Origin: Malacoplasma iowae
GTDB lineage: Bacteria; Bacillota_I; Bacilli_A; Mycoplasmatales; Mycoplasmoidaceae
Assembly: GCF_900660615.1 (NCBI RefSeq)
Contig: NZ_LR215023.1
Span: forward strand, 558,001-622,000
Reading direction: 5' to 3'
DNA length: 64,000 bases
Part shown: piece after piece, positions 1 to 10,400 of the stretch
Numbering within the stretch: the first letter of the stretch is position 1
How the letters are laid out: each line of letters starts with the position of its first letter
Position numbers and translations under genes: made by a program
Notes under the pieces: model-generated
Database searches by the model: none
The model's input: the letters and a program-made list of their open reading frames with translations, nothing else
Told to the model about the DNA's origin: nothing

Positions 1-1762
1 TGTTGTTGATTATAGTAGCGAAAACGAAGTTGTTCCTGAAGAAAATTTTGAAGATGTAATTGATAGTAGTTGAGGTGATGAAGTTGAAGTTGTAACACAA
101 CCAAGCGAACCAGAAGTTATGTTTGCAAATGAATCACCAGCTGAAATTATAGAACCAACTGAAGAAGAAAGTTTAGATATAATTGATCAAACTCAAATTG
201 AAGATGATATTGATTGAAACAATATTGAAGTAATTGAAACAGATCAAAACCCAGAAGAAGAGATTGTTGAAGTAGAAACTATTCCAGCAAATATTGTTGA
301 TTCAAATAATGATGATAATTGAAGTGATATGGAATCATCAAATAATGTATTTGATAATGACATAATTGTTTCAAATCAAAGTGAAACTCCAGATGAAATT
401 AAATCTTTTGATACATTAGAAAGTTTAACTGAGATAACAGATGGATCAATTAGAGATGGATCTAATGAAATTTCAATTCCTGAATCATACTTCGATACTG
501 AAAACGAAAATCAGCTTTCTTATGAAGATTACAATGAATTCCAAAATGACTATGAATTGAATGTTCATGCATTAAAATCAATTTATGACTTCATTTGAAG
601 AATGCTAGTATTAAATAACTATAATTTAAAACTAAATGATTTATTATATTTAGCTGTTAACAATTTAGATGCTTTTTCTATTGGACAAAGTGACTTTGTT
701 AGACAAACAGCAAACAAAGCTGAATCTTTATTTGATCTAATTTTACAATTAGACATTAAATTAGAATTTAACAACTCATTATTCTATATTTATTTAGCAG
801 AATTCTTTGCTATCAAATCTAATAAAATTATAGTTAACCAAAAATTCTTAAATACATTATCAATCTGAGTTGATAAATCATCTAAAAATAAATTTGTTCA
901 ACAAGTTGAACAATTTGTAAACTACAGTACTGTTTATAATAAAAAAATTATTTTCTCATACTTTGTAGAATTGGCTAACTTTATAAAAGGGTGCATACCA
1001 TCAATTAAACCAAGTTTATCATTGGTTGATGTTCATAGAATCTTAAGTAATAAATCTAAAAAAGTTAGAGAAGGAAATGTTTTTGGTTTCATAGTTGACA
1101 AAATTAATGAAATTTTTGCAAAAAATGGAATAACAATTGAATCTGAATTAATCGATACTCCAGATAGTATTTTTGGGGATGATAAAGATAAATATTCAGA
1201 TGATGTTGATCAAAACTGAAAAACTCAATTATGTGAATTGTACAAAAGACTTGTATTGAATATTAGAGACTATGTGTTATCTAAAGGTAACAATGAAATG
1301 GATATCTTTAATATTTATATTGATATTAAAGATCTTAGAATGTATCATTCACCAATGGGAGATGTATCAGCTTTATCTCCGTCAACAATCCAATCACTTG
1401 AGTATGATAAAAACTATAGTACTATAGGTGATGCATTTAATAGAACTAACTCAATTGTTCCAAGTCAAAATACAGAAATTGATTATGAAAATTTCACAAG
1501 CTATATTCCACCTGTAATTGAAAGTGGAAATAATAATTTTGACTTATCTGAATTAAGTAATGGAGAAGTAAACATGGAAAAAAAATATATAGATGAAACT
1601 CTTGTTCAACCAGCAGTTCCAAAATTTAGTGCAGCAGAATTAGAAGATTCAATGTCAAAAAGAATTGAAGAATATGAAAAGAAAATTAAACAAAACATTG
1701 AAAGAATAGAAGCTGAAAGAAAACAACTAAGAGAAAAAATGGAAGCTTTAAAAAATCTATAA
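1..1762 (+). CDS. acidic protein of unknown function, C-terminal part
   Basis: The frame is open from the window edge to TAA at 1760-1762 when TGA is read as Trp (TGA codons at about 71, 215, 320, 596, 866 and 1217), giving at least 586 codons; the 5' end is outside the window. The first 180 visible residues are rich in Glu, Asp and Val/Ile without repeats, the middle is a more ordinary, probably helical domain, and the last 45 residues (from about 1625) form a charged heptad-like coiled coil ending KMEALKNL. No signal peptide or membrane segment is visible in this part. I do not recognise the family. Acidic, coiled-coil proteins of this kind are common cytoskeletal or attachment-related candidates in mollicutes, but that is only a guess. 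Confidence 0.75.
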
Positions 1763-1767
1763 TAACT

Positions 1768-1905
1768 ATGAAAAATAATTATAGAAGGTCATTATCAAAT
1801 TTAACTAACGACGAAATTAATAAGCACTATTATGAAAGAAAAATTTCTTTTCAGGAAGAATTAAAATCACTAAAAAGAAAAACATCAAAACATACAGAAA
1901 TTTAA
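1768..1905 (+). CDS. small basic protein, 45 aa, unknown
   Basis: The ATG at 1768 follows the upstream stop by 5 bp and the ORF ends with TAA at 1903-1905. The product (starts MKNNYRRSLSNL) is hydrophilic and strongly basic, opposite in charge to the acidic protein encoded just upstream. The tight spacing suggests translational coupling, and the terminator hairpin at 1942 follows directly, so it would be the last gene of that operon. No ribosome-binding site of its own is obvious. It could be a chance ORF, but its position between a stop codon and a terminator argues for a real gene. Confidence 0.45.
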   Translation: MKNNYRRSLSNLTNDEINKHYYERKISFQEELKSLKRKTSKHTEI

Positions 1906-1941
1906 AAAATAATTTGTAAATTTATGTTTTAACAATCTGAA

Positions 1942-1975
1942 AATAGCATTCACTCTAATTTGAGTGAATGCTATT
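1942..1975 (+). terminator. terminator hairpin, left copy of IS target duplication
   Basis: This 34-bp perfect inverted repeat (AATAGCATTCACTC...GAGTGAATGCTATT) is repeated exactly at 3138-3171, on the far side of the IS. Only the right-hand copy is followed by a T run, so the original rho-independent terminator was a single hairpin that was duplicated by the insertion. The left copy has lost its T tract and now abuts the IS end. Confidence 0.85.
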
Positions 1976-3137
1976 CCCTAACTGACATGTGAAGTGCAAC
2001 ACTTCAATGTTACATTAAACTCTCGACTTTGAAATATAAGTTGAGAGTTTTTTTGTTTTAAATATTTTCTTGATACATTTGGTAAGCTGTTTTATAACCA
2101 AACATTTTTCTTGGGATGTTGTTTACTTTTCATTCAAGAGTTTTTATTTTATCTTCACTTACTAAACTGAAGTCAGTTCCTTTTTTATATCATCTTCTAA
2201 CTATCCCATTTATGTTCTCGTTGGACCCTCTTTGGAATGAAGAATAAGGTTGGCAATAATAAACTTTAAAGTTGAATTGTTTTGCAGTTATTCCCATCAT
2301 TTGAAACTCTAACCCATTATCAACAGTGATGCTTTTTATTGGGAGTTTTTCATCTCGAATAATGGTATACATTTTAGCCATCATTGATCTAGCGTTCTTC
2401 CCTTTTATTTTTCTAATAATTGCCAACCTTGTTTTTCTTTCCACTAATGTCAATAAGTGGTAATAACCACTTTGCCTTTTACTAACTATTAGATCAGCTT
2501 CTCAATGTCCAAATTCTTTTCTATTGTTTATCTTTTCTGGTCTTAGACTATAAGGAATGCAGTATTTTCCATCAATTTTAGAAAATATACCTATTTTTCT
2601 TCTTTTTCCTTTAACATATTTTCTTCTTAAACAATCTCTTCTTTGTATCTTTCAAATCTTGCTATTGATTCATCTAAATACTTGCCTAGCACTTGGAACT
2701 TTAACTAACGGATAGTTTTCTTTTATTCAAAAAATTGTAGCTTCTACACCATGAGATTTAGGATTAAATTTTTGAATAAAAAGATCTGTGAAGTTTTTGT
2801 ACTTCAACATAAAAAACATATGACAATTTGATTTTCTTCTAATGTATTTTTTGTGAGCAGTTGATGAATAATAAATCCCTGTTGAAGATGTGTTTCTTTT
2901 TAATTCTCTTGATATTGTTGATTTGTTTTTATTTAAGATTTTTGCAATCTTATTCATAGAATATTTTTCTTTATTTCAAAGAAAATAAATTAAGCATCTT
3001 TCTTCTTTTGTTAAATGTTTATAAGTTTTCATAAGCACTCCTAATATTCATTATCTTTTTATTAGTGAACACTTACAAACAAAACAAATGAAGTGCACAC
3101 TCTTTTTTGAGTGTTGCACTTCACATGTCAATCGAGC
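1976..3137 (-). mobile_element. IS30-family insertion sequence, copy 1 (IS1630-like)
   Basis: The 1162-bp element has near-terminal inverted repeats of about 21 bp beginning TGACATGTGAAGTGCAAC, 7 bp in from each end. The outermost bases (CCCTAAC on the transposase-stop side, GCTCGAT on the start side) are constant among copies but are not inverted repeats of each other. It is flanked by a 34-bp direct duplication that is itself a perfect hairpin (1942-1975 and 3138-3171). Inside the stop-side end is a hairpin with a T run (about 2024-2056) oriented against transposase transcription. It could stop transcripts entering from that side. Confidence 0.95.
2058..3032 (-). CDS. IS30-family transposase, copy 1
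   Basis: 324 aa, intact, starting at ATG 3032 with GGAG upstream. The N-terminal HTH is typical of IS30 (LTKEERCLIYFLWNKE, then MNKIAKILNKNKSTISREL). The DDE catalytic core shows the first Asp in HWEADLIV, the second in TVDNGLEF and the Glu in SNENINGIVRR. Trp codons are TGA, so the element is adapted to this genetic code. The protein is identical, as far as I compared, to those at 4910-5884 and 40114-41088. It should catalyse copy-out insertion; the target preference is for inverted repeats, judged from the flanks of every copy. Confidence 0.95.
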
Positions 3138-3176
3138 AATAGCATTCACTCTAATTTGAGTGAATGCTATTTTTGT
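3138..3176 (+). terminator. terminator hairpin, right copy with T run
   Basis: The second copy of the 34-bp hairpin is followed by TTTT, which reconstructs the original rho-independent terminator of the operon ending at 1905. After the insertion it terminates only transcripts that cross the IS. Confidence 0.8.
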
Positions 3177-3602
3177 CTATTGATCAAAGAATTTGGGTAG
3201 TAAATTTTGATGAAAAATATTTTTTTAATAATATATTTTCTTATTTTTTATTTTCAAAAGTTAAAAAAACATAAAAAAATTTACAAAATCAAATAAATTT
3301 ACTTTATTTTATAGTAATAAATTATATATATATGTATATATAGTATATTTTATGTTATATTTAATGTATGAAGGGTGATGAAGATAAAATGGGGGATGAA
3401 AAAATTAGATTAATAATAGTTAGTTATCATATGTTATTTAAATTATAGATATATAAATCAATATAGTTGTTAGTGATGTTTCAACTTATGCTTCTTTAAT
3501 TTAAATGATTTTTTGAACTATCAATTTAATTTATTTTCAGAAAAATTAGAACTAATTTTAACTTTTTTACTATATAAAAGATAGATTATAAAGGGAGTAT
3601 AT
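3172..3602 (+). promoter_or_regulatory. long AT-rich leader of surface gene A (module 1)
   Basis: This 430-bp stretch has no long gene. It contains a segment resembling the leader of the second A gene at 42425-42660: AAGGGTGATG followed by a short purine-rich stretch, then a TATGTTATTTA block, then GTTGTTAGTGATGTT. The distances differ but the order is kept. A strong ribosome-binding site (AAAGGGAG) lies 6-7 bases before the ATG at 3603. Candidate regulatory leader; no promoter can be singled out in such AT-rich DNA. Confidence 0.45.
3368..3448 (+). CDS. possible 26-aa leader peptide upstream of gene A
   Basis: ATG 3368 to TAG 3448 encodes a short peptide beginning MKGDEDKMGDEK. A second ATG at 3389 follows GGGGG and could be the real start. 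The corresponding place upstream of the second A gene (about 42450) also holds a short ORF after AAGG, beginning MERNEK. The two resemble each other in position and in the purine-rich start but not in length. It may be a leader peptide or merely a conserved RNA segment. Confidence 0.25.
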   Translation: MKGDEDKMGDEKIRLIIVSYHMLFKL

Positions 3603-4827
3603 ATGAAAAAAGTGCTATCGGTAGGCTTTGCCTCAATCTTTTCTGCTAGTATTACAACATCAATGTTGGTTGGTACGGTTCATGAATTACTAAATTCTAA
3701 AGGTAGTAATTTACAATTTAAACATAACAATCTTTTGGTTAGTGATCCAAAAGTTAATAAATTATCAACAGATGATCAAATTCAACAAATACTAAGTACT
3801 GTTACTCAAAAAACATACTTGGGTGATATTGATGAAGCGACAAATGTTGGTGATTTTACATCTATTGATATTTCAAAATTAGCAGACATTGAATCAGGTA
3901 ACGGTAAAATTGTACCAGCTTATTTAAAAATTGATGGAAAATATACTTCAAATATTCAAGAAGCTAAAAGAAGTCATGTTCAAAATCCTGTTGTTAAATA
4001 TTTAGACAACAATAATATTGCTTATGATTCTGAAATGGAAGCAACAAATGCAATGGTTGGTGATATAGAAAGTTACTCAAATGGAATTGCATATTATGAA
4101 ATAAAAGATTATTCAGATTTAAACAAACCAACATATAACATCAACCCTTTAAACAAAAATGATTTAAATAAATTAAAAGAACTAGCATTCTCAAATGCAG
4201 CAATTGATGGATCAGGTTTTGATGTTATGAGACTTCAATCTGATGGAGTTAAATATAGTAAAAATAACTACACTTGATATTCAACAAGTCTTATTGAAGA
4301 CCAAACAAATAAATTAATAAACGACATGGTTCAAATAATTTATGACAACTCTTTATTTACTTTAACTAGTAACTTTGTTCATTATGAATGAATTTTTGGT
4401 TTTGGTTTTACTAAATATAATAGTTATATCCTAAGAGATTATTATGGTGTTTCAGATTCAGCTTTAAATAATTTGAAAAATGAATCTTATTCTGAACTTA
4501 AAAAATATTGGGGAAGTGATAAAATTGATTCTTTCCAAATTCAAGTTAATCAACACAACTTTAGTTGATATGATGTTTCAAAAAAAGCTAAAGAAGCATA
4601 TGATGCAACATATAATAAAGCAATGTTATATTTTAACAACAACAAAGGTATGGAAGATTGTGCTAGAAAATTAGCAGATTTAGCACAAAAAATTGTTAAC
4701 ACTAATTTCCTAGGTGAATCAAAATTATCAACAGGATATAGTGATAATTATGAACAACTTAAAACTGAAATCAAAGGTAAAGTTTGAGGTGCTGTTAAAA
4801 ATGAATTAGAAAAAACATATTCTAATT

Positions 4828-5989
4828 CCCTAACTGACATGTGAAGTGCAACACTTCAATGTTACATTAAACTCTCGACTTTGAAATATAAGTTGAGAGT
4901 TTTTTTGTTTTAAATATTTTCTTGATACATTTGGTAAGCTGTTTTATAACCAAACATTTTTCTTGGGATGTTGTTTACTTTTCATTCAAGAGTTTTTATT
5001 TTATCTTCACTTACTAAACTGAAGTCAGTTCCTTTTTTATATCATCTTCTAACTATCCCATTTATGTTCTCGTTGGACCCTCTTTGGAATGAAGAATAAG
5101 GTTGGCAATAATAAACTTTAAAGTTGAATTGTTTTGCAGTTATTCCCATCATTTGAAACTCTAACCCATTATCAACAGTGATGCTTTTTATTGGGAGTTT
5201 TTCATCTCGAATAATGGTATACATTTTAGCCATCATTGATCTAGCGTTCTTCCCTTTTATTTTTCTAATAATTGCCAACCTTGTTTTTCTTTCCACTAAT
5301 GTCAATAAGTGGTAATAACCACTTTGCCTTTTACTAACTATTAGATCAGCTTCTCAATGTCCAAATTCTTTTCTATTGTTTATCTTTTCTGGTCTTAGAC
5401 TATAAGGAATGCAGTATTTTCCATCAATTTTAGAAAATATACCTATTTTTCTTCTTTTTCCTTTAACATATTTTCTTCTTAAACAATCTCTTCTTTGTAT
5501 CTTTCAAATCTTGCTATTGATTCATCTAAATACTTGCCTAGCACTTGGAACTTTAACTAACGGATAGTTTTCTTTTATTCAAAAAATTGTAGCTTCTACA
5601 CCATGAGATTTAGGATTAAATTTTTGAATAAAAAGATCTGTGAAGTTTTTGTACTTCAACATAAAAAACATATGACAATTTGATTTTCTTCTAATGTATT
5701 TTTTGTGAGCAGTTGATGAATAATAAATCCCTGTTGAAGATGTGTTTCTTTTTAATTCTCTTGATATTGTTGATTTGTTTTTATTTAAGATTTTTGCAAT
5801 CTTATTCATAGAATATTTTTCTTTATTTCAAAGAAAATAAATTAAGCATCTTTCTTCTTTTGTTAAATGTTTATAAGTTTTCATAAGCACTCCTAATATT
5901 CATTATCTTTTTATTAGTGAACACTTACAAACAAAACAAATGAAGTGCACACTCTTTTTTGAGTGTTGCACTTCACATGTCAATCGAGC
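4828..5989 (-). mobile_element. IS30-family insertion sequence, copy 2, inside gene A
   Basis: 1162 bp, apparently identical to copy 1. The flanking direct repeat is 24 bp (4804-4827 and 5990-6013) and is an inverted repeat, AATTAGAA...TTCTAATT, belonging to the coding sequence of gene A. The intact homologue at 42759 carries the same 24-bp sequence once (about 43960-43983), which proves the duplication arose by insertion. Confidence 0.95.
4910..5884 (-). CDS. IS30-family transposase, copy 2
   Basis: 324 aa, intact, the same protein as at 2058-3032: HTH at the N-terminus, then D-D-E motifs (HWEADLIV, TVDNGLEF, SNENINGIV). It runs against the interrupted gene A, so transcription of gene A opposes it. 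The stop-side hairpin of the IS with its T run would also terminate gene A transcripts soon after they enter the element. Confidence 0.95.
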
Positions 5990-7447
5990 AATTAGAAAAA
6001 ACATATTCTAATTCAAGAACTAGCAGATCAGCTTCAACACTTAGTGATTATATTGTTGATAATTACAAATATAACTTCCAAGAAAACTTTGCTAAAAACG
6101 GTGACAACATAAAATATGCTATTTCATATAATGACTCACCATTATTTTTAATATCAGACACAATAATTCTTAAAATTAAAGATTATGAAGATTTCCGTGT
6201 TGATCCAAGAAGAGGTATAAAAAACTATCTTAGTTCAGTTTCAAAATCAAATTATGATTGAAGAAATGAAGCTAGAACTTCATTTATGAATATTTCTAAT
6301 ACATATGGATATGATAGAAATAAATCATTAAATCTAACAAAAGAGAATTTACTAGTTAAATATAATACTGTTAAAAAATATTCAAACTTTGGTTTTTATA
6401 ATCATTCAGCATCTAGTAAATTTGATCCAAATGTAAAAATGATTGATAGATTGTATTTTCTTAATAATAATGTTACAGAACAACAACTTGAAAAACAATT
6501 AAACCGTAGAGAAGATGATGATAAATCATTATTAAATAGTCCATATGGAACTATTGAAGCAATCTATCAATACAATAAAAGTCTTAAGAAGTTTTCAGAA
6601 ACTGGAGATCCATCAACAACTTTAATTAAAAATGTTAATGAAAATTCAATAGCTGATTCTAATGATGTTGTTTATTTATATAACAAAGACAAATCACCAG
6701 CAACAATCAAGTATGGTAGATATATAACTTATGGAAATAAATTTAACATTAGTTTATCAGATAGAAGTTCAAGAGTCATTGGTTCAACTGAAGAATTAAA
6801 TTCTGAGTTTTATTTAGATAAACTTGGAAAACCAACAAAAAGGTATGATTTCTATGATTACAGTGGGAATTTATTAACATCAGAAATTATAAACAGTGTT
6901 AATGGTGATTATTCAGTATCTGAAAAACAAGCTTGAGAAAATGCTTTAAAGAAAATAAATGTTGATGCTAGTAAAGATTATGTTTTCTACCAAACAAATG
7001 GAACAACACCATCAACAACAACTGAAACTTTATATAAAAATAAAATTACAAAATTATATGTTTGTTACATACCAAATTATCAAACAAGAAATGTATCAAA
7101 ATATACAACATATGATGTAAATCCTATTAACTCAAGTAATTACTATGGATTTGTAAGTTATGATGATTTAACAAAATTTGTTAAAGACTATGTATACACA
7201 ATTAATGGATTAAATCCAATTGATCCAATACTTCCACCAGTTAATAATTCAACATCAAAATTCTATAGAGATGTAATTATTGGTACATGAAGTTCATTGG
7301 GAATAATTATAGCTTTAGTTGGATTCACTTCTTTATATTTCTGTAATGTTTCTACTAATAAGATTAAAACTAGAAGACAGCAAAGAGTAAGAACTCAAAA
7401 TTGATGAAATAACAATGTAATGGGACCTGGTAGATAGGGAGTTTATT

Positions 7448-10400
7448 ATGAACAAAAAAATAGGAATAAATCATAAAAAAATAAACTGCAAAAAATTACT
7501 TTCCAGTAAAAAACTTTTACTATTAGTTGGTTCTTCAACTATAGCAGCTGTTCCAGTTATTTCATCAATTGCTGTGGGCAATAGTTCAACAAATTTTAAT
7601 TATTATAAAGGTGCTTATAATCTTGGAAATAAGAGTTTTGATTCATATAATTCATTAATGGATTATGTTAATAAAAATTCTAAAGTTGTTGATATTGAAG
7701 GATATAACTCAAAATGAAGTGTTACTTTAAATGGAGTAACAAAAACATATAGTGATCCAAATAAATTGAGAAGTGAAATTTATAATCAATACATTACAAC
7801 AAGACGTGTGAAAACTGATGTTAATCTAGCTGATTATGCAAGTGCTAAAGGTGTTATTGGTTTAACAAATCAAGATGTTTGAAAACATATTAGTTATGAC
7901 ATTAATTCTAAAAACACTGTTTATCAAGGTGCAAATGACCAAGTGTTTAATTCCCAAGAAGAAGCTTACAAATCATATTTTCAAACTAAAGAAGGTTATC
8001 ATTTCAATGGAATAAACTTTGATAGCAAATCTGATTTAAAACAATATTTAGAAAAAGAATATTTTCCAAAGAGAAATACTAATAACACAGTAGTAATTAC
8101 TTCTCCATCTGGAAATTCACTTCCAATTGATTTATCTAAAGATGGTGCTTATAATGAACTATCTAGTTTTATTAATAATAATGCTGAAACAAGATTAAAT
8201 TATAGAACAGATAGTGGTGAACAAGTTGATATTACAAGAAATAATGTTTCAACCCAAATGGATAAAGTTAATATAAATGATTTAAACTATGTTCATGTTC
8301 AATCAAATCAAGGTGAAAGCAGATATATTATCGATAATAAAGATAGTGCTGATTTAATTGGTCCATATTTTTATCAAGGTGTTTTAGATGTTACATCTTT
8401 TAAAAATAAGGATATGTGAAAAAAAGTTAATGGTGTAAGTAAATCAGTTTTTAATGAATCTAAAATAGATTCAACTATTGGTTCATTCTTTTCATCAATC
8501 ATTAATGATGATAATAATTTAAATAAAATCCAAGCAGAAAATGGATCTACAAACACATTATTATTTAGAACGTTATTATCAATTGGTGAAGAAGGTGAAT
8601 CTTACGATCAATGATTTTTAGAAGAACTTAAAAAATTAAGTCCACAACTATCAAAAGAAGTTATTGAAGCAAATGATTCAATGATGAGTGGTAAAAAGTA
8701 TAATTCTTTTTACAAAATACCAGTTCTTTATAGTTTTTTATTACAAAGAGCTATAAGTTGAAATTTAGGTCAAGATGTTATTAACTTAATTATTGACTAT
8801 TTCACTAATGTTTGTAACTTTATTCAAGATGTTTTAGAATTTGTATCACTTTATAGTCCAAGTTTACTGTTAAGTAAAGATAAAAAAACTAAATTTGATA
8901 TGGTTAAATTTTTCCAAATTGGAAATCCTGAATATGATTTAAATACTTCTACAGAATATTTCTTGAATGAAATTAAAACACAATACCCAAATCTTATTGC
9001 GATGGCTGCTGTGTATTTGCAAGCTGAAAGTAATATTTCATTTGCTGGTGGAATGATTCCATTTGATTCTGTTGATTTAAATTACTTAATTGAAGACAAT
9101 ATAATAGCAGCTGAAGATTTATATTCAGTAAGAATTGAACTAAGAGGTGTTTATGACACTTTCTCTCAACTTAACACAGAAGAAATGGCTAAATACTTCG
9201 TTGTAAATAACCAAAAAGAAGAAATTAAAAAAATTCAAAATGATGAACCTGATAAAACTAAGTGAGTTGAAATTTTAAAAACAATTACTACACCTAGAAC
9301 AAAACAAAATATGGAATTATTAATAAGTTCTATTGGGGCAAAGAATAACCAATATTATACTCTTGCAGAATCAGTTTTAAATACTGAAATAAAAATCTTT
9401 TTAGAATCTGGAGCAATAATAACTAATGGTTACTTGGATCAACTAAGTAAATTTAGTGGTTCTAAAGCATTATCAACATTTGTAAACTTTATCAAAGCTA
9501 ACGAAGGTAAAGTTAGCTCATATAGAATATATTTAGCTTTTGTTTTAGATAGAAAATATAAATTAAATTATTTAAATAAAAGTGCTACTTCTAGTACAAG
9601 TGAATTTGCTAGAAGACTTGTATATTTAATTGAAATGATTTTTGGTACATCAGCTCTTGTTGGAAATTCATTATATAAACTTTATGGTGAAAGAAACTCA
9701 GTACCATCAGCTATTAATAATCCAACACTTGAACTACTTGATGAAAATTCTGATTATATTTACACAACTATAAACTCAGATGTTGGTGATGGTGGAAGTA
9801 TCGGTGGAGGCTCTGGTGGTGATGGCGGAAGCATCGGAGGTGGATCTGGTGGCGGTTCTGGCGGAGATGGTGGAAGCATTGGCGGAGGCTCTGAAGGAGG
9901 CTCTGGTGGTGGTTCTGGCGGAGATGGCGGAAGCATCGGAGGAGGCTCTGGTGGTGGTTCTGGCGGAGATGGCGGAAGCATCGGAGGAGGATCTGGTGGA
10001 GGTTCTGGCGGTGGCTCAGGAGGAAGCATTGGCGGAGGATCTGGTGGAGGTTCTGGCGGTGGCTCAGGAGGAAGCATCGGTGGAGGCTCTGGTGGAGGTT
10101 CTGGCGGTGGCTCAGGAGGAAGCATCGGTGGAGGCCCTGGTGGAGGTTCTGGCGGTGGCTCAGGAGGAAGCATCGGTGGAGGCTCTGGTGGAGGAAGCAT
10201 TGGTGGTGGTTCTGGCGGAGCTACTGGCGGTGGAAGCATTGGTGGAGGTTCAGGTACAAGACCACCAAGTGTTACCCCAGATGGTGACATGTGAGACAGA
10301 ACTCTAAATTTAGGTAATGCAAATAGAGATGGCAAATTATTTCTTTCAAATGAATTATTTGACCTTAATGATGAATTTATAAACCCATATATTATGGCTG

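Larger units (their letters stand above)
3603..7437 (+). pseudogene. surface membrane protein A, module 1, interrupted by IS
   Basis: This is a copy of the 882-aa protein encoded at 42759-45407. It has an N-terminal signal/anchor (MKKVLSVGFASIFSASITTSMLVG), a long hydrophilic ectodomain, and near the C-terminus one membrane segment (about 7276-7345) followed by a short basic tail. IS copy 2 is inserted at 4827/4828 in a 24-bp inverted repeat that was duplicated (4804-4827 and 5990-6013), shifting the frame. Translation from 3603 would run into the IS and stop at TAA 4911-4913, giving a 436-aa product without the C-terminal anchor. The distal part is open from an ATG created by the IS end at 5977. 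Function unknown; no enzymatic motif is seen. It lies 10 bp upstream of gene B. Confidence 0.85.

Noticed and set aside
4480-4674. Short ORFs beginning MNLILNLKNIGEV at 4480 and MNLTLNLKNIGEV at 43636.
   Set aside because: They are in another frame of gene A in both copies; conserved only because the A genes are nearly identical there.
9760-10335. Long Pro-rich ORF on the minus strand and a second plus-strand frame opposite the Gly/Ser tract of gene B.
   Set aside because: Both are shadows: the GC-rich GGN/TCN repeat simply lacks stop codons in other frames. There is no ribosome-binding site, and the real frame is continuous with the rest of B.
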